DNA of 64,000 bases from Cristatella mucedo (lineage: Eukaryota > Bryozoa > Phylactolaemata > Cristatellidae), in assembly GCA_009760855.2 (NCBI GenBank), contig WPIO01000016.1, positions 126,001 to 190,000 of the forward strand, in the 5' to 3' direction. The position numbers and the translations under genes were made by a program. Below the pieces are notes generated by a model. It did not search any database. It was not told the DNA's origin and saw nothing but the letters and a program-made list of their open reading frames with translations. Below, piece by piece: positions 24,746 to 35,993 of this stretch (positions within the stretch are counted from its first letter, which is position 1; every line of letters starts with the position of its first letter).

Positions 24746-24968
24746 CATTTTGAATCCGTTTGAATCGCCTCGATCTTTTGCTTTGCTGATACTGTGCCGA
24801 TCGGTTCGGTTCTATCCTCCGAACTCCGTCCCGCCCGCTCGCCAGTCCGCCTCGGCGCTTTACTCTTCACGCTCTTGTGTCCTTACTGCTGCTCCTATCA
24901 AAGACGCTGGCACGAGAGGAGCCAGACCAGCTGATTGCCTGACCTCTGATTGACATCTGGCTTTAAAA

Positions 24969-25360
24969 CGATCACCTTCTTAGACGTACAGGTACGATCA
25001 CCTTCTCGGACGTACAGGTGCGATCACCTTCTTAGACGTACAGTTACGATCGCCTTGTCAGACCTACAGGTACGATCACCTTCTTAGACCTACCTGTACG
25101 ATCGCCTTCTCAGACGTACACGTGCGATCACCTTCTTAGACCTGCAGGTGCAATCACCTTATTAGACGAACAGGTACGGTCACCTTCTCAGACCTACAGG
25201 TGCGATCACCTTCTTAGACGTACAGGTACGATCACCTTCTCATACATACAGGTGCGATCACCTTCTTAGACGTACAGGTATGATCACCTTCTCAGACCTA
25301 CAGGTGCGATCACCTTAGACGTACAGGTACGATCACCTTCTCAGACCTACAGGTAGGGCT
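24969..25360. repeat. 26-bp minisatellite, about 15 copies
   Basis: The unit CGATCACCTTCTTAGACGTA plus CAGGTA repeats at 26-bp steps (24969, 24995, 25021...). Each junction reads AGGTRCGATCACCT, an internal AGGTG/CACCT inverted repeat. One copy lacks CTT. Confidence 0.93.
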
Positions 25361-25364
25361 TCGC

Positions 25365-25870
25365 TTGTCTTGCTTGCTCTTGCGGCAGCGTTTGATATTA
25401 GTGATCACCAAAGTCAGTAAGGCACTGGAATGGCTCAAATCGCACTTGTCCGATCGTGTTCAATCCGCGTCGTGTCTTGGTCACGTCTCATCCACCAAAC
25501 CAATCACCTGTGGAGTTCCGCTTGAGTTCCAGTAGGGTCCGTTCTCAGTCATTTGTTTTACTTCATTTATACGAGCCTCTGGGAAAAGTGATTGGGGCAA
25601 GTGGAATCACGCTATCACTTCAATGCTGATAATATCCAGCAGTATTTACCGTGGGTTAAACCATCGGAGTCCACTGACGCAACAGATAAACAGAATGCAT
25701 GCCTTGCAGACATTCGATCGTGGATGTCAGCCAATTTTCCTAAACCAAGTGATGATAAAACTGAACTTCTAAGCATAGTTAACCCCAAGCACACGACCGG
25801 AAGACTTTGCTCTTCTAGCTGCTGATTCTGTAGCTAGACCGCCCCCATGTGCTCAAGACTTGGGTTTCTT
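25365..25870 (+). mobile_element. LINE A reverse transcriptase fragment
   Basis: Read across frameshifts, the sequence gives WLKSHLSDRVQSASCLGHVS, PITCGVPL, then YHFNADNIQQYLPWVKPS and LADIRSWMSANFPKPSDDKT. These are the RT finger/palm motifs around the catalytic site. In 'YHFNADNIQQYL' the usual YADD-type aspartate pair is altered to NADN, so it is inactive. The fragment begins right after the 26-bp minisatellite. Confidence 0.8.
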
Positions 25871-26224
25871 TTTGAAAACCACCCAAAGTTTTTTGATAAA
25901 CACCTAAAGCCATAACGTTCGATCCTTACGTCTGAGATTAGAGACCGTCGATTAGGGTAACTTTCTAAAATTTTAATTATTTAATTAATTAAATTTAATT
26001 TAATTTTTATTTAATGAATTCCTAGTTGTTATTCTAGTATTGACTACCGCGATGCCGTTTTGCACGGGCTGCCGAAAGAAGCCGTTAAGCTATTGTAAAA
26101 GGTTCACGAATACGGCTGCAAGGTTGATCCACATTTCCAAGAGCTTAAAGCTATGTGCCTCCACCATTGCTGACGGAGCCGTGACCGCTCTGAGTTGAGC
26201 GACAGATGCAGAGGTCAATTCCTA
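25871..26224. other. AT-rich stretch, no gene
   Basis: TTAATTAATT-type sequence at 25,975-26,020. Nothing else recognised. Confidence 0.45.
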
Positions 26225-26760
26225 TTCTGAACGGCAAGATCGAGACCTGGATTCTTCGTACCCAGCTGAACTGCTGCCCTAAAGCTTCAGCAACCTCGTC
26301 CTGCGCCCTCGGGTCATCTACGGACAATCAACCCCAGCCACTCGATTCTTGCGCTTAAAGAACGTTGGAAACGGAAGCTTTTGCTCAGCCGATCGTAGAC
26401 AGAATAGCTCACCTCCACAATTCTTACGCTACTACATCTACTCCCCTGCTACCGACTGCCCGGCACGTCCTTTTCAACCGTCCTGAGCTCCTGCCTTCTT
26501 CCTACTACCTGCTTCCTTCCTACTACCTGCTTCCTTCCTACTACCTGCTTCTTTCATACTACCTGCTTCCTTCCTACTACCTGCTTCCTTCCTACTACCT
26601 GCTTCCTTCCTACTACCTGCTTCCTTCCTATTACCTGCTTCCTTCCTACTACCTGCTTCCTTCCTATTACCTGCTTCCTTCCTACTACCTGCCTCCTTCC
26701 ACGCCACTCATTTCCTCGACTGCCCTCCACGCTTGCCACTATCTCTTCGTCGTGTGAGAT
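26225..26760 (+). mobile_element. LINE B fragment carrying an 18-bp minisatellite
   Basis: The head (ACCCAGCTGAACTGCTGCCC; CGCTTAAAGAACGTTGGAAA; TTCTTACGCTACTACATCTA) matches LINE B at 41,710-41,885. The end (TTCCTCGACTGCCCTCC, then CGTGTGAGATCAACTCG) matches the part just downstream. Between them sits the minisatellite at 26,495-26,700. Confidence 0.75.
26495..26700. repeat. 18-bp minisatellite inside LINE B
   Basis: About eleven copies of GCTTCCTTCCTACTACCT. The unit resembles the local LINE B sequence CTGCTACTTCTATGCTACTC / ACTACCT, so it probably expanded from it. The 18-bp unit keeps frames open on both strands. Confidence 0.92.
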
Positions 26761-26769
26761 CAACTCGCC

Positions 26770-27235
26770 TGGATTGTTTATAGCGAGCGTCGCAGTTGCC
26801 ACATTGCACCACTTCACACCGACCTATACTAGCCTCCCCCCCCCCCCGATCGAGCAGTGACTTCAAGGTATTGACCCATCACTCTTAGGTCCGTCTTTTT
26901 GTTCTAAATTGGCAGCCTACCTATCAAGTCGCCTTTAGTTGGAATGCTCCCAAAGCCCGTAACTCACTTCCGACTGACGTCACGACATCCCCTAACTAGA
27001 CATTTAAAACGAATCTAGAAAGGCGCCTGTTCCTCACAGCCCTCGCCGGGTCCTTGTGAATTGGTTCTTGCATGCGTTAAAGTTAGAGTTAAAGGTTGGC
27101 TGAGTGCTGTGGCCATGCGTGTTATCAGTAATCATTTTGACACGTAAAGCTTATGCACAGTGCCTTGAAAGGGATTTAGCTCTCTGAGGGCTCTATACAA
27201 ATTTGTTACAATCAGTTTTTATTATTATTATCATA
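26770..27235 (+). mobile_element. LINE A 3' fragment with tail
   Basis: GCGAGCGTCGCAGTTGCCAC, the altered 'PLHTDLY' region, GGAATGCTCCCAAAGCCCGT, and a tail AAAGGGATTTAGCTCTCTGA / GGGCTCTATACAAAT ending in ATT repeats. Confidence 0.75.
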
Positions 27236-28991
27236 TGCTCTCTCGCTCGTTCGCGTACGTCCGATTCTTCGTCCTGTATACCGCTCAGCCTCGAGTCAGC
27301 CTGCCTTCTCTTCAGTATGCCTAGTCTTGGCTGGAGCAGATACGGCCAGCGGCAAGACCTTGACCTTTCCCGAGCCAGGGAATCGTGGGGCAGCGAGAGG
27401 GCAGGTCGGGTGGCCTGATTGGTCAGAGAGGCTGCACTCGCAGGTTCCTCCTGCTCCCTCCTTTTCCCTACGTCTACGCCCTACGCTCTAAGGCTAACTT
27501 TGCGTCATTGCCGCCATTGCCGCGCGCCATCGATTGAAAGTAAGCGAGCTAGCGCACGCTCGGCTCAGATCCGCCCCCTGCCCGCTCCGCGGAATGCGAG
27601 CGGCCAGCGTCAGTGCGCCGCCGCCGCAAATCGCCCGGCGTCGCCAAAGATTGCGAGTCCTACAGCCGTGCGCAGTACCTGGCGGAGTACCGGTCTCGGG
27701 CAATTAAGGCTCGGGTGCACTCACCCGACTACGGGTGCACGGGGGGGGGGGGCGGGGCGAAGCGCTGGCTTCGTGTCGCCGGCGAAGCGAGCCGTCGCCG
27801 GCCACGCCTCGCTGCGGCCGCAACGCGCCGCCAACTGGCAACGTAGGGGCAGCATCCGCCAACTGGCAACGTAGGGGCAGCATCCGGCGCGCGAGGCATC
27901 TCGGAGGCGGAGGCGGCCGCAGCCGCGCGCGGCGGAGAGCGGCCCTGTTTACCTTCCAATTGTGGTTATCTAACAAGAAGCCGACCTCGTGTTTGTGCCT
28001 GCGACAGCCTTTTATACTCCATTCGTAATATAGTTAGCCCCGCTTGGCTTCGCGGCATTCAGAAGAGCCGAGAGATGGCGCTGTCGCGGCGGCGGCGCCC
28101 ATTCAGCAGACGGCAAAGAAATCACGGCTTGGCGACATGGCGCGCAAGAACAACACGCAGAAGAAACAGTGTCAGCGCGTGAACTATAAAAAACAAGGCT
28201 CGCTGAGCGTCGCGGGCGCTGCATCTAAGCACCAAGACTGGATAGGTTGGTCGCACCACGAGCTGGCTCGACCGCCGACGCTGCAGCGGCGACGGCGGCG
28301 GGCATTTACATGAGCCACCAACGATCCCGCCGCCGCTGGGCCTCGGGCTCGCCAGACGGGCATTAAACTGGGCTCGCAAAATTGCCGCACGCCTTGCGTC
28401 GCGCTCTCGACAAAGGTAGATCCGGAAGTAGCTGCGGCTTCGGTGCCGGCGCCTAATTCTGTCGCCGGCGCCGGCGGGAGCCGGCGGCAATTACCAAACG
28501 AGGATGGCTAAGCGTCTACCGCAGCTCGTCCGGTCCCCGCCCTCACCGTGCGCTCGGCGCGCACCCTCCTCGCCCAACGGCGCGGCGGCGGCGGCATCCC
28601 CTCTATCGCTACGTTCGCACCCGCTCGCTCTGGATCGCGGCGCAGTAGCGCTGCGGTCGGCGCCGACTCGATGCCGATCGGCGCGCTCGAGTCCGCCGCG
28701 GCGGCGCGGGAGCTAGCGCGGCGCCGCGCGCGCGGCGCGAACTGGCGAACTCGCTGGCTCTGGAAAGCTGCGGCGGCGGCAGCGGCTGCGGGCCCGTCGA
28801 GCTCGCCGACAGAGGGCGCTTGTAATGCCATCGGAGACGCCTCGCGGGTCGTCGCGGTCTTGGCGAGCTCGCTCTCCGCGGTCTGCCCGCGACCCGGTCG
28901 CCGCTCTATGCGACGCCGCTGCGCCGCTCTCGAGACGCCGGCCGCAGCAAGGCGGTCGCTCGGTTCGTCGCTTGCCGCGCTCACGGAACCG

Positions 28992-29063
28992 CAGCCGCCG
29001 CAGCCGCTAGCCCGCGAGAGTGCGCGGCGCCGCGCGTGTGCTGGCTAGCGGCTGCGGCGGCTG
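28992..29063. repeat. Inverted repeat, 21-bp perfect arms, 30-bp spacer
   Basis: CAGCCGCCGCAGCCGCTAGC plus C (28992-29012) faces its exact complement at 29043-29063. The spacer includes the self-complementary GCGCGGCGCCGCGC. Confidence 0.88.
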
Positions 29064-30819
29064 GCTAATACGCTCTTCGACCAATCGCAGCCACGCGTCG
29101 CACGTTACGCGGCAAGCAGGCAGGCAGGCAGGCAGGCCGCCGCCGCTCGGCAACGCCCACGCGACCCCGTGTGGGCGGTGCCGAGCGGTGCTGTTGCTCC
29201 TCGAGCTGACCAACCGGCGCCAAGATAGCGCTTATAATCTGTCCGGCGTACGACGAGCGCCGCAAAACCACGTCGGATAGCGGCCACGCGCGAGCGCTCG
29301 CTAGCTGGGCTCGCTATCGCTGCAGAAAAAGCTGCGCCCTCCCTCTCCCCGCGGCTCTCGTCCGAAGGGAGGTTCGAAAGGCTCGACCGAAGAAGAAGGC
29401 GGCGATCGTGACTTCGGCGGCGGCAGTAGCAGTTTCGGGTAAGCTCAGTCGGCGATGCTAGAAGGCGCGCAGCGGCGTGCAATCCCACCCCACCCAGTGC
29501 CCGCTACAACCACCCCCCACCCCGCGGGGCGCCGCCTCGATCTGAGAGCGCGCTCGCGCTGTCTCCTCGCTCGGCGAGCATTTCGCTCAGCGCGCGCGAG
29601 CTGTCTCTCTTTCAACGGCCGTCGGGGCGAGGGAGAGGCCTGGCGGCGGACCGGACCGTTAAACGGCGGCAGCCGCCGACGGAGCGTCGTCCCGTCAAGC
29701 TCGGCCGGTGCGAGCCGGTCGCGTCGCGTGTTCCCGGGACGCTACCGTCCGCGGACCTGAACGCGCCTTAACGCGCAGCAGCCCCAGCCCTCGATCGAGC
29801 TGCCTCCGCCGCCTCCGCCACCGCCGCCGCCGCTGCCACCTGTGCCTCCGCCATTGCTGCCGCTTCTGCTGCTGCTGCTGCCGCCTCGGCTGCTGCTGCC
29901 GTCTCTGCTGCCGCTGCCTCAGCCTTGAATGCATCGGCGCGGCGCCTAAAGTGGGGCGTTCGCAGGCTGACAGCGGGCGAGCGCCAAAAAGCTGAACGAA
30001 ACGCGGCGGCTAATCTGAGCAGCAGACTCGCGCCTGCGTCGCACTTAACTATTCCTCCGGCCCCCGTTCCCGCGAGCTTACTCCTCTGTCCCCCTGGCGG
30101 GGAGGAGAGGAGAAGAGGGACCCATTGCCAATATTTCGCACGGACGGACTTGTTCGCCAATCCGGGCGCCCTGGCCGCGGAGCGAGCACCGCCGGACGCT
30201 CCGCCGCTCAACGGCGGCACGCCGAACGTGCCCCTTCCTCAATTCCGCCCGCCAAACCCACGCTGGAGAACCTCGTCCTGGGCTCGTCAGCGGCGGACCG
30301 AGCGCGCAGCGTGGATGGTCAGTCGCCAGATAATGGTGTGGAAGGCTGCACCGCGCGGCGGCTCTCGAAACGCGCTCAGCGGGACGTGTCAGAGTAGCCG
30401 ATGTAGGTGAAGAGAACCCCCCCCCCCCCGGTCGCGAGTCGACATGCCGCTACGAGGTGGCGGCCCCGGGTGCGACAGAGGCCGCGGCCGCGGTCCCGGA
30501 CTCGACCGACTCGATTTTTGCCAAGCTAGCGCCGTTCAAGAAATACTATCTGCGACGTTGCGCGAAACCGATAGCCTTTGGCCGTGCCTGCCGTGCGGCG
30601 GCGATAAGAGAGTGGTATGCGGGCTTGACGGCGAGCGCCGTTTCCTGCACTTGCTCGCCTTTTGTGCCCGCCTCGTTCTCTCCCTTCCTCCTCTTCCTCC
30701 TCCCAGCCCTCTTGTCACCCTCACTTTTCTCTGTCTCCTCTCCCTCTGTCTTCCTCTGCGTCTCTTGGTCACCGTCTCTGCCACTGTCGGCGTCTGTATC
30801 TTTCTTGGTCCGTCACTCA

Positions 30820-31055
<236 letters not shown>

Positions 31056-31466
31056 ACGCACTGTATCTCAACCTATGGGACAATGTACGTGTGACGAACC
31101 CGCTGCCGCCAGGTGGCGCTTACCTGGAAGTTTTGCCAAAATTCGTAACGAAACCGACAGTGTGGCTAGCCTGAGATAGCCTAGCGAACTCAGCATGTCA
31201 CCGATGCCGTCGACACGGCCACACGGCGGTCGCACGGACGCCGCAGCCGCCGCCGCCATCCGTTCCTCGGCTCGCGATATCTCTCTCTCTCTCTCCACTC
31301 TTTGGTGCCAGGGCACCGACGGTATCGGGCGGGAGCTTGACTGACCTTCACGCTAACTGACCTTGACTCTCACGATCTCGACGCTCGCTGCAGGTGCATC
31401 GTCGGCGGCAGAATCGCCTCGTCACGTGAGCCGATCCGGAAGCTACGATACCTACAGTCAGCGCCC

Positions 31467-31545
31467 ATGGCGCCGCACGAGGCCGCCTGGCTGCCTGCTG
31501 CGGCAGCAGCTCTGGTTCTTTTCTGCGCCGCCGCCTCGCAGCTCG
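31467..31545 (+). CDS. Exon 1: start codon and signal peptide of the WAP/CCP gene
   Basis: The ATG at 31467 opens 26 codons plus one base, ending at CTCG|GTGAGG (phase 1 donor). The peptide has a short polar start (MAPHEAAW), a hydrophobic core (LPAAAAALVLFCAAA) and a small-residue region, typical of a secretion signal; cleavage is probably near the Ala/Ser stretch. Joining to exon 2 completes a Val codon and keeps the frame open. The +4 base is G but the -3 base is C, so the start context is only moderate. The upstream CpG-rich sequence fits a promoter. An upstream alternative first exon cannot be excluded. Confidence 0.65.
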
Positions 31546-31649
31546 GTGAGGCTCGCAGCGCCCCCTGCCGCCGCGTGCAACCGGCCGCCGCTGCCGCGGG
31601 GACGCATGTGCTGCCGCACGGTGCCCGCGTGCTAGCGACACGCCTACGA

Positions 31650-31785
<136 letters not shown>

Positions 31786-31789
31786 ACAC

Positions 31790-32507
31790 TCCTCTATCCT
31801 CCGGAGAGGACGACGACTAGCAGTTTTGGCGCCGGCAGCAGCGATAACTCGCCTGGGTGCCCGGCTTGGCGCTACGGTTGTTTGCAGGGGGAGGCGACTC
31901 CGTCCGTACCTCGCGGCCCACGACGAATAGGCGGCAGGCAGCTCTGACGGCTGTGGGCGGCAATTGTCTCTCGTAGTATTGACGCTGATAGGAGCCGACC
32001 GCCGTCTCCGCGTAATGACGCCGCGTGCTGTTAGGCGGCCATTAGTCCGAGTTCAGCGTTTGATTTATGAGTACATCCCGCCTACCTGTACGAGGCGTCT
32101 CATACCTGTCTGCCTTCCTGCGCCGCCAGATCCTGCGCCGCCGTCCTGCCGTCCCGTGACCGCCCCGCATCGCAGCGCAGCACCGCACCGCCAACAGGCT
32201 CTTGCTGAAAGCCAGTGCATCGCCCGATAGCGGCGGGGCCGTCGCACGTAGCTATAATTAAACCGCACCGGAGCAGTCGCCGCGTCGCGGAGCCGCTGAG
32301 TTCTGCAGCCGCTGAGTTCCAGAGCAGTCACGCTCTGAAGCTGCAGCGTCCCGTAGCCGCTGGGCGTCCCAGCTAGCGGCGTCTGCCCGAAACTGGCAGC
32401 CGCAGTTGGAGGCGGCTGCCTAGCCGGGCCGAACTCTTCCCTTGGCGACAGAGGCGGTGTTTGAGATGAGCTGCGTCTGGGGCGCCCTGTGAGCCTGTCA
32501 TTCTCTG

Positions 32508-32555
<48 letters not shown>

Positions 32556-33454
32556 GCCTCTCTCGCTCACACAGCCTCTCTCTCACACAACCTCTCTTTC
32601 TCTCACAGTCTCTCTCTCACGCAGTCTTTCTCTCACGCACAGTCTCTCGCAGGCTTTCTCTCTCTCTCTCTCTATCTCTCTCGCAGACTCTCTCTCTCCC
32701 TCTCTCTCACTCTCTCTCGCAGACTCTCTCTCCCTCTTTCTCTCTATCTCACTCTCTCTCACTCTCTCCCCCTCTCTCTCTCTCTCCCTCCGCCGCCGTT
32801 CGCCCTCACCCTGTGCCTCCCTAGTCCGTGCAAGCACTCGAACCTGCACCTGCAGCCCGAGACGAATGTCAAACTCGCAGTCGTCGTCTTCCGCTTGGTC
32901 TTTCGATGGGCTCCGAAAATTTGGGTACAGATTTGTAGAAGACGTCTCGCACGCTGTCCACTCGCAGTCGGAGCCTATGCGCCTACTCGCCCTACGCTTC
33001 GCCGAGGGTCCAATTAAACGCCGGCTGTGTAATCGCTCCGTGCGAATGCCTGGAGCCGGTGCATGCCATGCAAGGCATGCGACACTCTGGTCGTCGACCG
33101 CTTCGCCTTCATGCAGCCACGCCTCCGTGCTGCTGCGTCCGCGTCTCTGCTCATTTCTCGGCCGCCGCCTCCGGCGCCGAGGAATGAGCAGTCGCCTCCT
33201 GCAGTCTGCCATGCATTGCTGCCGTCACCCTGTCGACGACTCGTTTAGTAGAGTTCGCCCGAACTTGCGTGAAAGGGCTACAGCGAGTCGAATTCTCGCA
33301 GAAAGAGCTACAGCGAGTTGGCGATCGACTGTTGGCTACGACTTTGCATTCGGCGATTGTTCTCGACCGCTTCGGCAGCGGTGGTGGCGGCGGCAGCGGC
33401 GGCGGCGGCGCTCTGGCGGGTGCGAGCGAGCCGCCGATCTGTCCTGCGTTGCAG
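31790..33454 (+). other. Intron 1, remaining part
   Basis: GC-rich sequence. It includes a degenerate CT/CTCACAGTCTCTC tract at 32,505-32,800 and the acceptor of exon 2. Long frames through the CT tract and into exon 2 are partly intronic. Confidence 0.6.
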
Positions 33455-33616
33455 TCGCAGCCTCTCCGGTCGAGAAGGGTGCCATGTGCCCACGGAAAGC
33501 GCACCTGCTGGGCGACAGGCGATGCCGGAAGCAGTGCACCTCGGACGCCGACTGCAAGGCGGGTAACCGTCGCTGCCTGTGCGACGACGTGTGCGGTCTC
33601 AGCTGCCTCAACCCCG
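33455..33616 (+). CDS. Exon 2: WAP four-disulfide core module
   Basis: The acceptor is tcctgcgttgcag| and the donor is CCCCG|GTAAGT. The exon is 162 bases, phase 1 at both ends. It encodes a short linker (VAASPVEKGAM) and then a compact module with eight cysteines starting at CPRKAHLLGD. The spacing C-x5-C in the middle and C-x3-C-x3-C at the end fits the WAP fold, but cysteines 5 and 6 are split (C-L-C) instead of adjacent as in classical WAP domains. In LEV-9 the WAP module precedes the CCP string, as here. WAP modules are often protease-inhibitor-like; in this family a structural or partner-binding role is more likely (inference). Confidence 0.88.
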
Positions 33617-33664
33617 GTAAGTACCAAGATGGCTGCAGTCGGCGCCGCCAACTGCTCGGGAGCC

Positions 33665-33717
33665 GAGTGGGAATAATAATAATATTAATGCGCTTGATAA
33701 AGCGCCCTCAGAGGACT

Positions 33718-33802
<85 letters not shown>

Positions 33803-33830
33803 GGCGCTTTACATTTGCTGCTAAGGGAAG
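33665..33830 (-). mobile_element. LINE A tail (reverse) expanded internally by (CT)n
   Basis: AATAATAATAATATTAATGC, GCTTGATAAAGCGCCCTCAG and AGGACTCAATCTCT enter a pure (CT)n of about 80 bases, which ends in CTCTAGGCGCTTTACATTTG and CTGC. In unexpanded copies the same place reads CTCAATCTCTTTCTAGGCGC. The microsatellite therefore grew inside the tail. Confidence 0.88.
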
Positions 33831-34624
33831 GAAAAAGAAGACTGAAACACTGAAGACTGAGCGTAGATTTCGGGTCGGCGAGGGTGGAGCTGGGTTGGGG
33901 GGGTAGACGGGCAGGAGATTAAATGAAGGGCGATCCCTTCGCGCTCGCCGATAGGAGAGAACGCTTCGGCTCGCTGTCGGAACGCTTTGCCCGGCTGGGA
34001 GACGTCGGCACGTAGGCTGGCAATCGGTTTCGCATGCTGATGCTGCGACACGTACCGAGGGGGAGGTTCTAAAAGTGCTTTTCGCGAGCGCCGCCGCCCC
34101 TCCCTCCGGACAGCCGGGGAAAGCACCCCTCCTCCGTGGAAGAGCTACCTCGCCCAGGGCCGAGCTCGCGCCGACCAGTTAATTGCGTGCGCCTTTTTGG
34201 TCTCGCGAATGGCGCCCATCCGGCCCCGATAATTGGGAGCCGAAATTGGAGGCGGCGGCGGCTCGCTGTGCCGATTAAAGACTTTAAGAGGATTGATCTG
34301 GCCAGCGATGGCGCTGCAAGCATTCCGCTCGTTATGACATTTTCAGGTTGAACTGTTGCACACAGTCTAGAGTGGGCTCCGAGCGGGGGGGGGGGGGGTA
34401 TGAGTCACTTCTGCTAACTCCCACGTAGGGTGCTTAATCGCTCGGCATGCGAGCGGGCAATAATCTCGGTCGGCCAAGAACTAGCGAACCACTGCGACCG
34501 ACTGCTAAAGCAAAGTGAGTTACGCGAGTGACGCGTCAGCATTGAGAAGAGCCCGAGTCAAGGTCAAGGTGGAAGTGACGCCATTTGCTGATGGTTTCAC
34601 ATTCTTTACCCACGATAAAATGAA
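33831..34624 (+). other. Intron 2, no further gene
   Basis: GC-rich sequence with a G15 run near 34,385. No other exon recognised. Confidence 0.5.
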
Positions 34625-34775
34625 ATGAAAATTCATTTTCATAGCGCCCCAAAAGAGCTTAATCTCTATTCAGGCGCTTCACAGATGCCACAGGCTCGAG
34701 TCCAGGACCTCGGCCTTAGCCTGACCTCGGTCGGGGGGGGGAGCATCTTAACCGCTGGGCCAAACCAGCGTAGTC
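34625..34775 (-). mobile_element. SINE family 1, full-length reverse copy in intron 2
   Basis: It reads ATAGCGCCCCAAAAGAGCTT, AATCTCTATTCAGGCGCTTC, the box B complement GGCTCGAGTCC, and the box A complement CTTAACCGCTGGGCCAAACC. It aligns in reverse along the whole element at 2355-2490. Confidence 0.82.
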
Positions 34776-34827
34776 GGCGTTGTCAAATCAGAGGCAAATC
34801 AAATCTTGGACGAATCAGCACCGCCTC

Positions 34828-34855
34828 GTTCTCCTCTCTCTCTCTCTCTCTCTCT

Positions 34856-34912
<57 letters not shown>

Positions 34913-34915
34913 TCT
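34828..34915. repeat. (CT)n microsatellite in intron 2
   Basis: CT tract with one CCCCT interruption, about 55 bases beyond the SINE copy. Confidence 0.95.
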
Positions 34916-35253
34916 TTCGCTCTCGCAGTCTCTTTGTCCCTACTCTCTGCTCTGTCGCTCTCCGTCTCTCTATCTCATCAATCGCCACCGCCGGTCGCGT
35001 CACGGCCACGTGACCGGGACGGGCAGCGGCGGCGGTAAAGACTTTTCCTAGCTCCCGCTGGCCTTACTCACTTCTGCCTTGTAGCAATCCGTGTTGCACC
35101 AATCCAGCATGGCCACTCGGTGGAGCGGCGCTATTGAAGAGCGAATTCCTGCTTGCGAGCGCATTTGCTTAACGGCATTAGCGAACCACTTCAGCGGTAG
35201 CCATATTTGTACAGGAGCCAAGCATCGACCTGCGCTCGCCGTCTACTCGCCGT

Positions 35254-35297
35254 CTCGTCGTCTCGCCGCCGCCCGCTGGCGGCGGCGAGACGACGAG
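35254..35297. repeat. Perfect inverted repeat, 20-bp arms, 4-bp loop
   Basis: CTCGTCGTCTCGCCGCCGCC (35254-35273) faces GGCGGCGGCGAGACGACGAG (35278-35297) around CGCT. Confidence 0.9.
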
Positions 35298-35689
35298 TAG
35301 AAGCCGCCGCCGCCTGCGGAGCGGACGGAGCGGAAGGAAGGATGCAAATCCGCCACAGCGAGCCGCTGCTTGCAGCATGCCAACGCCCTCCGGCCGACCT
35401 CGCTATCTGCCCCCTTCCAAACCTCTTCTCCAGCCCGCCAGCCCTCTAGCCCGCGGAACGGCCGGTCATCGAGCGGGCGGCGCGAGCGGGGCGCGTAACG
35501 TCGGCCACGTGATTACTTCAGCCGGTCCTTGACTGCTCACTCGATCCGACGCGCGTCCATCGCTTAGAAGTCAAGTTCAATTGATTCGCTCGCTATTAAT
35601 GGCAAACCTCGCAAGTCCTCGGCGGCGGCGACTGCAGACGTTCTCGCACCGAAGCCGCGCTCGAAAACTATTTTGCCCTGGGCCATACC

Positions 35690-35765
35690 ATGGCTTAGCG
35701 ACCTTACGGTCCTCGCACTGCACGATCCGGGTCGTGCGTTCGAATCCCTCAGCCCCCAATTCTGC
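35690..35765 (+). mobile_element. SINE family 2-like head fragment
   Basis: Box A-like TGGCTTAGCGACCTTACGG and box B-like GGGTCGTGCGTTCGAATCCC lie about 30 bases apart, as in a tRNA-derived SINE. The tail is not recognisable. An intact tRNA fold was not found. Confidence 0.45.
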
Positions 35766-35993
35766 AATCGCCGTCTGCGAGCGCCGGCCGCTAGGCCGCT
35801 TCGGGCACTTCCGCTGCCGTACTTCCGCTGAGCCCCTGTCACTTTTTGCTCGTTCGCTGTAAGCGACCGTGCGCACGAAGCCCGCGCGTGCCTTCGGCGC
35901 CTCGTAGTACGGTCGTGCCTTCGGCGCCTCGTAGTACGGTCAGGCCTCGGCGAGGCGGCGCCCGCGCCCGCGCCGGCCCGCTTTGAAGGGCGC

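Noticed and set aside
24969-25360. CRISPR-like array
   Set aside because: Units are directly tandem without unique spacers, and the sequence is eukaryotic; it is a minisatellite.
27419-30410. Many Ala/Arg/Pro-rich open frames on both strands
   Set aside because: GC-rich composition removes stop codons; frames overlap on both strands and none has a domain or matching splice sites.
32866-33906. A single 346-codon protein running through the WAP exon
   Set aside because: Only 33455-33616 has domain support and splice sites; the rest is intron, and its end runs into a (CT)n inside a LINE tail.
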